DNA of 55,856 nucleotides from NCBI GenBank assembly GCA_036794825.1, contig DAIRGA010000033.1:1-55856 (forward strand). Reading direction: 5' to 3'. Shown in pieces: positions 1-8,101 of the stretch (position 1 is its first letter; every line of letters begins with the position of its first letter). The notes under the pieces were generated by a model, which worked only from the letters and a program-made list of their open reading frames with translations, ran no database searches and was not told the DNA's origin. The stretch is from RZYY01 sp036794825 (lineage in GTDB: Bacteria > Bacteroidota > Bacteroidia > Bacteroidales > 4484-276). The translations under genes were made by a program, and so were the position numbers.

Positions 1-158
1 GAACATTTACACTGAGCCTTCGGCGTGAGACTTCGGCGTGAGCGCTAAGTCGAACGCTCAGTCGAACGCTTGCCGAAGTGCCAAACACCAAACACTAAAA
101 AAAACAACAAACACTCAGCATATCATTTAGCTCTGTAAATCACCTGTTAGCCCAAACC
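1..158. repeat. short repeats downstream of dnaB
   Basis: This non-coding stretch follows the dnaB stop codon. It contains two direct copies of CTTCGGCGTGAG (18-29 and 31-42) and two copies of GTCGAACGCT (49-58 and 61-70), with a distal GCCGAAG able to pair with the CTTCGGC units. It looks like the end of a dispersed, partly palindromic intergenic repeat cut by the window edge. No gene is visible. Confidence 0.5.
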
Positions 159-1769
159 TTAGTAGGGTGGCGTTACCGGGAAACCATCTTCGCCAATTTC
201 GTCATCACTGTCGCTGTTGTACAAAAACTGATCGGGTGAGTTGTAATCCGGTTCGTCATTCATTTTCGACGGTAAAATCATGGCTTTGCTTTCGAAGTTT
301 ACGTTGCTTGAGATTCTCTCGCCCGGCTCGATGTAGGAACCCTCTTCAAAATCGGTGAATTGCGCAAAGTTGGCGTTAAACCTGAGGTTGATATCGGCAA
401 GGGCGCCGTTGCGGTGCTTGGCAATAATCAACTGCGCTACACCAGCTGAAGGAGTGCCGTCTTCCAGAGTGTCGAACTTGTAATATTCAGGACGGTAGAT
501 GAACAGCACCATGTCGGCATCCTGCTCGATGGCGCCGGACTCGCGGAGGTCGGAGAGGATGGGTTTTTTGGAGCCTGTGCGGGTCTCCACCGAGCGGTTC
601 AGCTGCGAAAGGGCAATAATCGCAATGTCCAGCTCCTTGGCCAGGCTCTTGAGCGACCGGGAGATGTTACTGATTTCCTGTTCGCGGTTTCCTTTGTCAA
701 CGCTGCCCTGCATTAGCTGAATATAGTCAATCACAATAAGCTGAATGCCATATTGTTGTTTCATCCGGCGGGCCTTTGCACGCAACTCAAAAATAGTCAG
801 TGCCGGCGTATCGTCAATGTAAAGCGGGGCGGCAATCAGGTTGTTGATTCTCGAGTTGAGCTGCTGCCATTCATGTTCGAGCAACTCTCCCTTTTTCAGT
901 TTATCTGCCGAGAGCCTCGTTTCGCTGGCGATAAGCCTGGTAACGAGCTGAATGGATGACATTTCGAGCGAAAAGAAGGCAACAGGACGGTTCAGCCCCA
1001 CGGTGATGTTTCTCGCCATCGAAAGCACAAAAGCGGTTTTACCCATACCCGGCCTGGCGGCAAGCACAATCAGATCGGAGTTTTGCCAGCCTGCAGTGAT
1101 GCGGTCGAGCGCCGAAAAACCCGACGGTACCCCACGGTAACTTCCATCGGAGTTGCGTGCGTTTTCGATGTATTTCACCGCCTCGATCACCAGCGACTGC
1201 ATATCGGCATGGTCGCGGCGAAGGTTGTTTTCGCTCACCGCAAAGAGTTTCTGTTCCGCTTTGTCGAGCATATCAAAAACATCGGTGGTATCTTCGTAGG
1301 CATCTTTGGTGATCTCCGATGCAATCTCAATAAGCCGGCGCTGGATGTACTTCTGAACCACGATGCGGGCGTGATACTCGATATTGGCTGCCGAAGCTAC
1401 ACGTCGCGTCAACTGAGCAATGTAGTAAGCGCCGCCAACCATCTCAAGGTCGCCTTTGGCCTTTAACTCATGCGTAACCGTAAGCATATCAATCGGTTTC
1501 TGACGGGCAAACAGATCCTGGATGGCCGAATAAATCTTTTTGTGGGCTTCGAGGTAAAAAACCTCAGGTTTCAGAAAGTCAATTACTGCCGAAAGAGCAT
1601 TCTGCTCCAGCAGCAAACCGCCGATTACCGCCTCTTCCAGGTCGAGCGCCTGTGGCGGTACCTTACCATATTCGAACAGGGCGGCGGTCAGCGATCTTGC
1701 CCCGCCCGATCGCCCGTCTGATGCGGATTTGGAGGATATCCCGGCTGTATTTTTTTCGTTTTCATTCAT
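159..1769 (-). CDS. dnaB: replicative DNA helicase DnaB
   Basis: This is the hexameric 5'-3' helicase that unwinds DNA at the replication fork, loads with DnaC-type factors and recruits primase. The 536-residue product has the family layout: an N-terminal all-alpha domain (about 40-140, starting at 'LDLEEAVIGGLLL'), a linker, and a RecA-like C-terminal domain. Walker A is ARPGMGKT at 238-245, Walker B is LIVIDYIQLM at 344-353, and KHRNG at 451-455 matches the arginine-finger region. The first 35 residues are Ser/Gly-rich and the last 50 are acidic and low-complexity; both are variable tails and there is no intein. The start ATG at 1769 is the only good one. A TACTTTTG -7 element lies only 5 bp upstream, which would give a leaderless or nearly leaderless mRNA. 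The gene stands alone, divergent from the aldolase gene. Confidence 0.97.
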   Translation of the reverse strand: MNENEKNTAGISSKSASDGRSGGARSLTAALFEYGKVPPQALDLEEAVIGGLLLEQNALSAVIDFLKPEVFYLEAHKKIYSAIQDLFARQKPIDMLTVTHELKAKGDLEMVGGAYYIAQLTRRVASAANIEYHARIVVQKYIQRRLIEIASEITKDAYEDTTDVFDMLDKAEQKLFAVSENNLRRDHADMQSLVIEAVKYIENARNSDGSYRGVPSGFSALDRITAGWQNSDLIVLAARPGMGKTAFVLSMARNITVGLNRPVAFFSLEMSSIQLVTRLIASETRLSADKLKKGELLEHEWQQLNSRINNLIAAPLYIDDTPALTIFELRAKARRMKQQYGIQLIVIDYIQLMQGSVDKGNREQEISNISRSLKSLAKELDIAIIALSQLNRSVETRTGSKKPILSDLRESGAIEQDADMVLFIYRPEYYKFDTLEDGTPSAGVAQLIIAKHRNGALADINLRFNANFAQFTDFEEGSYIEPGERISSNVNFESKAMILPSKMNDEPDYNSPDQFLYNSDSDDEIGEDGFPVTPPY

Positions 1770-1773
1770 TGGC

Positions 1774-1781
1774 CAAAAGTA
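1774..1781 (-). promoter_or_regulatory. putative -7 promoter element of dnaB
   Basis: TACTTTTG on the minus strand fits the Bacteroidota -7 consensus TAnnTTTG. Its closeness to the ATG implies a very short 5' leader. No clear -33 TTTG is seen at the usual spacing. Confidence 0.45.
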
Positions 1782-1892
1782 CTACACAAGCATTTAGCTG
1801 ATGGTTTTTTGTTCATCTTTTTTTATCACTGTTGACCGTCTAAAATTTGTAAATCCACTACGCGGAAATTTTGCAAATGGTAAAATATTCTG

Positions 1893-1971
1893 CTACAATA
1901 CTTTATCCCTGCCCATCCGGTCAGGCGGGCGCTACGCGGAATCCCCGTACGTACGGGGTGAAGTATTGTAG
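1893..1971. repeat. nested palindromic intergenic element
   Basis: Perfect 11-bp inverted arms, CTACAATACTT (1893-1903) and AAGTATTGTAG (1961-1971), enclose a GC-rich core. The core holds a perfect 16-bp palindrome, CCCCGTACGTACGGGG (1943-1958), and a CTACGCGGAA box that is repeated outside the arms at about 1858-1867. The whole 408-bp dnaB-aldolase intergenic region holds only this element and the promoters. It resembles a small mobile palindromic repeat rather than a terminator, as no T-run follows. Confidence 0.6.
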
Positions 1972-2139
1972 GAAAAGGTCATCCTAATTCTGAAAATACC
2001 TCGTAGAGGTTAAAGAAATCAAGGGTTTCAGGACGATTGATTGATTTTACCCGGACAGTACTGTTTTTTTATCAACAGGGTATTTCGGGCTTTATAATGC
2101 ATCATTTCAACCGGTTCGGGCGGTGAAGTGTAAAAAGGA

Positions 2140-2147
2140 TAATTTTG
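2140..2147 (+). promoter_or_regulatory. putative -7 promoter element of the aldolase gene
   Basis: TAATTTTG matches the Bacteroidota -7 consensus TAnnTTTG. It overlaps the upstream in-frame TTG at 2145, so that codon cannot be the translation start if this promoter is used. It lies 30 bp before the preferred ATG at 2178. Confidence 0.5.
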
Positions 2148-2177
2148 CCGGCAAAATTAACCAAAAGGATTACTGTG

Positions 2178-3227
2178 ATGAAGAGTCTTGATTTTGGATA
2201 CAAAAAAGGTTTTGCCAGCGACAACTGGTCGGGGGTCTCGCCCGAGGTGATGAAGGTTTTGGCTGAGGTGAACCGCGGCCATCATCCTGCTTATGGCGAA
2301 AACGACCCGATGCTCGAACTGGCGAAGCAAAAGTTCAGGGAGGTTTTTGGCAGTGAGTGCGAGGTCTTTTTTGTGTACAACGGAACGGGCGCCAATGTTC
2401 TGTCGGTGCAGCAACTGCTGCGGTCGTGGGAAGCGGTGGTTACCCCTCATTCTGCCCATCTCAACGAAGATGAAGGCGGCGCTCCGGAGAAGTTTACCGG
2501 CGGAAAACTACTGACGGTGCATTGCGAAGATGGCAAAATCAGACCCGAACAGGTCACACATTTTTTAAGCAGTTTTGGCTTCCAGCACCATGTGCAGGCC
2601 AAAATGATCAGCATTTCGCAGGCCACCGAAATGGGCACGCTCTACCGGCTGCCGGAGATCAAAGCGCTGGCTGATTTTGCACACGCCCACAACATGTACC
2701 TCCACATGGACGGCGCCCGCATAGCCAACGCTGCCGTGGCGCTGGGCTGCACATTCAGGGAGGTGACCACCGGCTGCGGTGTGGATGTGCTGTCGTTTGG
2801 CGGCACTAAAAACGGTCTTATGTTTGGCGAGGCCGTGGTTTTTCTGAATAAACAACTCGCCAAAGGCTTCGAGTACAGCCGCAAACAGGGGATGCAACTG
2901 GCCAGCAAGATGCGCTTCATCACTGCACAATTCATCACCTACCTCGAAAACGACCTCTGGAGACGTAACGCCGCCAATGCCAACCGGATGGCGCGATTGC
3001 TCGGCGAACTGCTGCCTGCGGTCGAAGGCATCCGGCTCAGCAGACCGGTGGAAGCCAATGGCGTATTTGCCATCATGCCCGAAGCGCTGATTCCCAAATT
3101 GCAGCAGGAGTATTTCTTCCACATCTGGAACGAATCCAAAAACGAGGTACGACTGATGTGCTCCTTCGACACCACCGAAAAGGACGTCCGCGGCCTGGTG
3201 GAGGCAGCGAAGAGGCTGGTGGGGTAG
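2178..3227 (+). CDS. ltaE: low-specificity threonine aldolase (beta-eliminating lyase family)
   Basis: This PLP-dependent, fold-type I enzyme cleaves threonine or allo-threonine to glycine and acetaldehyde. The 349-residue product has the usual family length. The PLP-binding lysine is Lys211 in SFGGTKNG, preceded by the HMDGAR motif, whose Asp contacts the pyridine nitrogen. The C-terminal small domain ends in 'EAAKRLVG'. I chose the ATG at 2178 ('MKSLDFGYKK') because an AAGGA sequence precedes it and a TAnnTTTG promoter overlaps the alternative TTG start at 2145. The last 588 bp recur at 22487-23074 in a truncated copy. GC content is higher than in the cargo genes downstream. Confidence 0.92.
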   Translation: MKSLDFGYKKGFASDNWSGVSPEVMKVLAEVNRGHHPAYGENDPMLELAKQKFREVFGSECEVFFVYNGTGANVLSVQQLLRSWEAVVTPHSAHLNEDEGGAPEKFTGGKLLTVHCEDGKIRPEQVTHFLSSFGFQHHVQAKMISISQATEMGTLYRLPEIKALADFAHAHNMYLHMDGARIANAAVALGCTFREVTTGCGVDVLSFGGTKNGLMFGEAVVFLNKQLAKGFEYSRKQGMQLASKMRFITAQFITYLENDLWRRNAANANRMARLLGELLPAVEGIRLSRPVEANGVFAIMPEALIPKLQQEYFFHIWNESKNEVRLMCSFDTTEKDVRGLVEAAKRLVG

Positions 3228-3692
3228 GGTATGGAAAGCGGTCTAAACGTGGCTATGATTTCGTTTGCTATCATTTCAGCTTGTTTTAAAGCAGTCTCTG
3301 TCGCTTAATTTTGTTTGTCAGGTGGGTATCCATATTTTAGCCGAAGTCTTTTTACGGCAATTTTCAATTTCGCTTTTACACTTTCCTTTAAAAATGGCGG
3401 TTTTTCGCTGGTATTACCTTAATAAGCCCAAAAACCAGTTTCAAATTTCCCAGATGAATCGCTGACTGAAGGGTTTGGGCAGGTCTGAATCAAAATTCTG
3501 ACAAGGAAGTTTCGAATTATGAAGCAGCATACAAAACTAGGTACTTCCTATCCAAAATACCATCAGCGTTCCGTTATGATAAAAATTGTATTTTCGCATC
3601 TGATATGAAACACAGACCGGTAAAGACAGATATGGGTATTTCAAATCGAAATATTTTGGCAAAGCAATGGATAAATTAGGATTTTTCAGCAA
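3228..3692. other. intergenic region, no gene seen
   Basis: These 465 bp are AT-rich. A 66-codon open frame at 3265-3465 has no recognisable domain and no ribosome-binding site, and I do not call it. No terminator hairpin or repeat is evident. The promoter of the kinase gene presumably lies in the last 120 bp (a near-match TATTTTCG is present at about 3590), but nothing fits the consensus well. Confidence 0.5.
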
Positions 3693-5597
3693 ATGAAACG
3701 ATTTTTACAAAGTATTTTTTTCGTTGCATCCCTGGTTCTTGGATGCTACAGCCAGTCTGAAAATATTGATCTGATTGACAGCCTGGCCAGTTACCCCGAA
3801 AGCTATAAAGCAAACCCAAAAAATGGTTTTAGAGTTACTGATTCAATTTATAATATTGTTAAGCAATTAAAAAATGATACTATCCTATCAAAAGTGACTT
3901 ACAGCAAGGGAACGGCATTTTATTACACAGGTAATTACGATTCAGCCCTGATTTACTGGGAAAAAGCACTTGTTTTATTTACACAGACCGATAACCAAAA
4001 AAGAATGGGAGATTGTTTTCAGAATATCGGACAGATTTACAAACTGAAAGGCAATTATATAAAAGCCAATGAGAACAACAATAACGGATTACAGATTTTT
4101 GAAAAGCTGGATTTGAAGGACAGGACTGCAAACATGCTGAATATTTTTGGCAATCTGAATATTGATATGGGGAATTTGGATATCGCCGAAAAATATTATA
4201 TGAGGGCGCTTGATATTTATACTTTAATCAGAAATCAAGATATCAATAACAAGTATATTCAATTGGGATATGCGGTTACACACAATAACCTGGGTATGCT
4301 TGGCAGCGAAAAATCAGATTATGCCAATGCACGCTTCTTCTTTGAAAAAGCCAGAGAACAGTTTGCCGAACTTCAGGACTCCTTTTACCTGGCCTTTGTT
4401 TATCATAATTTGGGGATTGTCAATTCAAAACTTGAAAATTATCAGGAAGCTGAATCGTATTTCAATCAATCTGAACAGATTAACACATCTTTTAAAAATG
4501 TCCAATTGCACTCGATGACATTAACTGCAAAAGGAGACTTGATGCTCAAGCGAAAGGATCCATCGAAAGCATTAGTATATTACCATGATAGTCAGAAAAT
4601 TGCAGAGAGTAACAACCTGATAAGTGTTATAGTTAGTAATCTTAAAGGGATGTCTGATGCCTATAGAATGCTGGCTGATTACAGAAACTCCCTTTTATGT
4701 TTCGAGAAATACGCAATTCTAAAGGATTCCTTGCTCACAGAATCGAAGTACCGGGAGATTATGGAATTGCAAACCATGTATGAAACAGAAAAAAAGGAAA
4801 AACTGATTGTACAGAAGGACAGGCAGTTAAGACAGCAGATTTTTGTTTTTTCAGCAATTTCCTTTCTCGCAATCTCTTTGTTGATCATCCTTTTCTTTGT
4901 TTATCGTACCCGTGAGATCCGAAAGAGATACAAGCTCGAAAACGAGTTAAATATGTCAACCCAAAAGGCGCTTATCAGTCAAATGAACCCGCATTTCATT
5001 TTTAATGCGCTAAATTCAGTGAATCTGTTTATTCTAAAAAATGACAAGTTATCTTCAAATCTTTTCCTTACCAATTTCACGGATTTGATTCGTAAAGTGC
5101 TTGATAATTCTCAATTTCAATTCATTTCATTGTATGATGAAATAGAGACGCTGAAAGCATATATGGAACTCGAAAAAGCACGGTTTGCCAATAAGTTTGA
5201 TTACGATATAACTCTTAACAATATTTCGCCGAATGATTATTTTATTCCCGCGATGATTTTACAACCGTTTGTAGAGAACGCTATTTGGCACGGATTCTCC
5301 GGGATTGAGGGCAACGGACGGATTCGGATCGAACTATTAAAGCAAGCCTCCTCTACACTTATTATAAGTATCGAAGACAATGGAGTTGGACGTGAAAAGG
5401 CTGAAAAGAACAAAACGGAAAACGGAAAGACAAAAAAATCCTACGGCACTAAGCTTGTTGAGAACAGGCTGAAGCTTTACAATCGTTTAAACAAAACTGA
5501 CTTTCGGTTTGAATATCAGGATCTTTTCGACACATTGGGAGTTTGTAGAGGAACAAAAGTATTCTTATTTTTGCCAAATAATTTGAAACAAAGATGA
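3693..5597 (+). CDS. TPR-containing sensor histidine kinase, LytS/YehU type
   Basis: This is a membrane sensor kinase of the LytS-like His_kinase family, 634 residues. It has an N-terminal signal sequence (residues 1-20; 'LVLGC' is a possible lipobox), about six tetratricopeptide repeats (about 60-340), a coiled-coil segment, one transmembrane helix (about 385-407) and a cytoplasmic kinase core. The phospho-acceptor is His434 in QMNPHFIFNALNS. The ATPase N-box is 'LQPFVENAIWHGF' and the G-box is 'EDNGVGREKA'. The TPR domain would sit in the periplasm and sense a protein or peptide. The stop overlaps the start of the response regulator by 4 bp (ATGA), so the two are translationally coupled partners. 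Confidence 0.9.
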   Translation: MKRFLQSIFFVASLVLGCYSQSENIDLIDSLASYPESYKANPKNGFRVTDSIYNIVKQLKNDTILSKVTYSKGTAFYYTGNYDSALIYWEKALVLFTQTDNQKRMGDCFQNIGQIYKLKGNYIKANENNNNGLQIFEKLDLKDRTANMLNIFGNLNIDMGNLDIAEKYYMRALDIYTLIRNQDINNKYIQLGYAVTHNNLGMLGSEKSDYANARFFFEKAREQFAELQDSFYLAFVYHNLGIVNSKLENYQEAESYFNQSEQINTSFKNVQLHSMTLTAKGDLMLKRKDPSKALVYYHDSQKIAESNNLISVIVSNLKGMSDAYRMLADYRNSLLCFEKYAILKDSLLTESKYREIMELQTMYETEKKEKLIVQKDRQLRQQIFVFSAISFLAISLLIILFFVYRTREIRKRYKLENELNMSTQKALISQMNPHFIFNALNSVNLFILKNDKLSSNLFLTNFTDLIRKVLDNSQFQFISLYDEIETLKAYMELEKARFANKFDYDITLNNISPNDYFIPAMILQPFVENAIWHGFSGIEGNGRIRIELLKQASSTLIISIEDNGVGREKAEKNKTENGKTKKSYGTKLVENRLKLYNRLNKTDFRFEYQDLFDTLGVCRGTKVFLFLPNNLKQR

Positions 5598-6337
5598 AAG
5601 TGATTCTTGTTGATGATGAGGTGGTTGCTAATGAGGCACTTACGTTGATTATCAACGATTTTCTCCCTGATGTTGAAATCGTCGGAGTAGCCAGTTCAGC
5701 CTTTGAAGCCCGGGAACTCATTGCTTTACAAAAACCTGATCTTATTTTCCTTGATATCGAAATGCCGGGGGAGGACGGATTTGATTTATTGCGAAGCCTT
5801 ACCAAAATTGAGTTTCAAATCATTTTTGTTACCGCTTACAATCAATACGCCATACAGGCATTCAAATTCAGCGCTATAGATTACCTCGTAAAACCAGTTA
5901 AGATTGCAGAATTGTTAGATTCAGTGAAGCGTGCAAGAGCATTAACAGAGCGCAGGGAGATTTCTGATTACCGAATGCTGCTGGAAAATATCCAATCAAA
6001 AAAACCATCGAAAATTGCCCTGAATACCAGCGATGGACGCGAATACATCAACGTTGATGATATTATCCATATTGAGGGAGATGTTAATTACTCCAGGTTG
6101 ATTCTCACTGACAAAAGGGTGATCCTGGCGTCGAAGACACTTAAAATATTCGAAGAAATGTTGTCCGGACATGGTTTCTTCCGCACCCATAAATCAAGCC
6201 TTGTCAATTTGAAGTATGTGAAAAGAATACTTTCACGGGATGGACTTACTGTTGAGATGGCCGACGGCTCACAGGCAATGCTCTCACTCGCATCAAAAGA
6301 GGAATTCATCCGATTGATGGACGGATATTCGAATTAG
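5594..6337 (+). CDS. LytTR-family response regulator
   Basis: This 247-residue cytoplasmic DNA-binding regulator has an N-terminal receiver domain (2-120) and a C-terminal LytTR domain (about 140-240). The phosphorylation site is Asp54 (LIFLDIEMPG), with acidic residues Asp7/Asp8, Thr80 and Lys100 at the conserved positions. The LytTR domain includes 'FFRTHKSSLVNL', typical of the family. It is the cognate partner of the kinase it overlaps. Its targets are not known from the sequence. The T9SS cargo gene immediately downstream (6497) and its paralogue at 13413 share a promoter module that makes them candidates, which is an inference only. Confidence 0.93.
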   Translation: MKVILVDDEVVANEALTLIINDFLPDVEIVGVASSAFEARELIALQKPDLIFLDIEMPGEDGFDLLRSLTKIEFQIIFVTAYNQYAIQAFKFSAIDYLVKPVKIAELLDSVKRARALTERREISDYRMLLENIQSKKPSKIALNTSDGREYINVDDIIHIEGDVNYSRLILTDKRVILASKTLKIFEEMLSGHGFFRTHKSSLVNLKYVKRILSRDGLTVEMADGSQAMLSLASKEEFIRLMDGYSN

Positions 6338-6399
6338 TATTGTTGCGACGGATTATCCTGACGTTTTAATTTTGTTTGGAATAATAACTGTTTCTTGCC

Positions 6400-6467
6400 T
6401 TTGAATCATTGAGCCCCGGATTTAAATAATTCAGCGCTCAGGTTTATCTGGAGTTAAAGTAACTTTG
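6400..6467 (+). promoter_or_regulatory. promoter module shared with the gene at 13413
   Basis: TTTGAATCATTGA begins a 27-bp block (6400-6426) that matches 24 of 27 bases at 13317-13343. A -7 element TAACTTTG (6460-6467) follows, starting exactly 60 bp after the start of the block, as it does in the other copy. The -7 lies 30 bp upstream of the ATG at 6497. The upstream block could be an activator site or part of a duplicated 5' region. Confidence 0.55.
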
Positions 6468-6496
6468 TTAACAATTTAAATTTGAAACAGCTCAAT

Positions 6497-7993
6497 ATGA
6501 ACAAATTTACAAATGTGGTTTGTCACTTAAGTTACGTAATAATCATTGTGCTTAATACTGCACATATTAAAGCACAGGGCTGGAATGTAGGTTCAGGAGG
6601 AAATTCTTCAAGAAACTGTTTATCTGCAGTCGCAAACGGACCGACAGAGGCAGAAATTCTTTGGCAAAAGCAAGCTGTTTCTGTATTCCATCAGCAAACT
6701 GTTATTGATGGTGATATTGTAGTCACATGTCCAATTATAGATATAAATGACGTTCTGCATGGTACGTTAATCGTAGCCAGGGATTTAAACACCGGAGATA
6801 CGCTATGGACAAAAGATCTTCCTGTTGTTTCTCCGGATACAGAATGGAGAAACAGGGTTTCAAGTTTTAAAAATGGAGTTATTTATGCAACCCGTTCAGA
6901 TAATTATAACTACCCTTCATATATGTATGCAATTGATGCAGCAGACGGCTCGACACTTTGGCAATCAGAAGATTTAATAGAGGAATGTGGGTCTGAAAGC
7001 TGCGCTTTTACAGATAATGGAAATCTGATTATAGGTAATTTGTTCGATATCACTTGTATAAATGCAACTAACGGTGAAACAATCTGGCAAACACCACGTA
7101 GTCAGCCTTGTCCAACATCTAACGGACAGGAAGTTTCTGTTTATGGAAATCGTGGATATTACTGGATAGCTGACGGTAATGGTCCAAAAATAAGCGTAAT
7201 AAATCTGGATAATGGCCAGAATCTTTATTCAAGTGAATCCGTTAGCGCAGGACTCGTTCAACAATTATGTCTTTTTATTGGAACAGATGGAACCATATAT
7301 GCTCCAAGATCTCAATGGAATCCATCTACGGACTTCATTGTTGCTTATGTGGATAATGGGGCTTCTTTAACTGAGAAGTGGAGAGTTCCAATTGGTTTTA
7401 TTCCTTTTTCTACTTCTGGAGAAGGACCGGATGGCTCGATATATACATATACTTCATCCGGGGAATTGATTCGTTTGAATCCAGCCAATGGTGCTATATT
7501 AAACACTTCGATTCCGTTTCTTTTTGAAAACATAAACTCTCCCAGAATGGCAATTGATAAGGCAGGTCAGATTTTTGTAACCAATGGAGGAGTAAACGGC
7601 GCAGTTTATTCCTTTAATCCAGATCTAACCCTGAGATGGTCGGCTAATGTGGGAGTTTTGAATCATAGTGGGCCTGCACTTGCTGATAACGGAACATTGA
7701 TTATTTCTTCTTCCACACATGTTTTTGCTTATAGAGGCTCAGGATCAACTGATATTGAGAATATTTCTTTTAAAGAATATTCAATTTTCCCGAATCCGGC
7801 AATCAATTACTTGTTTATTAGTGGATTAAATGAAAATGCAAATGTTGCAATTTTCGATTTGACAAGCAAACTAATTTATAACAATATAGTTATTGACAAC
7901 CATATTGATGTTAGCAATTTCCAGAACGGAAGTTACATAATGAAAATTGAAACTTCGAGTGGAATTATTACCAAAAAATTTGTAAAACAATAA
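6497..7993 (+). CDS. secreted PQQ-like beta-propeller protein with T9SS sorting domain
   Basis: This 498-residue secreted protein has a signal peptide (residues 1-27, ending 'AHIKAQ'), a beta-propeller of PQQ-like blades (for example 'AIDAADGSTLWQ' and 'CINATNGETIWQ') over about 35-415, and a C-terminal T9SS type A sorting domain starting at 'YSIFPNP'. PQQ-like propellers without a dehydrogenase partner usually serve as binding scaffolds; the ligand is unknown. The frame is open back to a TTG at 6482, but the ATG at 6497 is favoured because the first eight codons (MNKFTNVV) and the promoter spacing are shared with the gene at 13413. The gene follows the response regulator by about 160 bp. Its base composition is markedly AT-rich. 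Confidence 0.82.
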   Translation: MNKFTNVVCHLSYVIIIVLNTAHIKAQGWNVGSGGNSSRNCLSAVANGPTEAEILWQKQAVSVFHQQTVIDGDIVVTCPIIDINDVLHGTLIVARDLNTGDTLWTKDLPVVSPDTEWRNRVSSFKNGVIYATRSDNYNYPSYMYAIDAADGSTLWQSEDLIEECGSESCAFTDNGNLIIGNLFDITCINATNGETIWQTPRSQPCPTSNGQEVSVYGNRGYYWIADGNGPKISVINLDNGQNLYSSESVSAGLVQQLCLFIGTDGTIYAPRSQWNPSTDFIVAYVDNGASLTEKWRVPIGFIPFSTSGEGPDGSIYTYTSSGELIRLNPANGAILNTSIPFLFENINSPRMAIDKAGQIFVTNGGVNGAVYSFNPDLTLRWSANVGVLNHSGPALADNGTLIISSSTHVFAYRGSGSTDIENISFKEYSIFPNPAINYLFISGLNENANVAIFDLTSKLIYNNIVIDNHIDVSNFQNGSYIMKIETSSGIITKKFVKQ

Positions 7994-8101
7994 AAATCAA
8001 GCAATTAATGCACTATATAAACCGCTAATGCACCATTCACTCAAAGTCGAACAATGCGAAATCAGGTATGGCTTTTTACAATTCAACCAAAATATGCTAC
8101 A

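Noticed and set aside
2145..2177. An upstream TTG start for the threonine aldolase
   Set aside because: It overlaps the likely -7 promoter element. The ATG at 2178 has a better ribosome-binding site and fits the family start.
3265..3465. A 66-codon open frame between the aldolase and kinase genes
   Set aside because: There is no domain, no ribosome-binding site and no promoter. It is hydrophobic by chance in AT-rich DNA.
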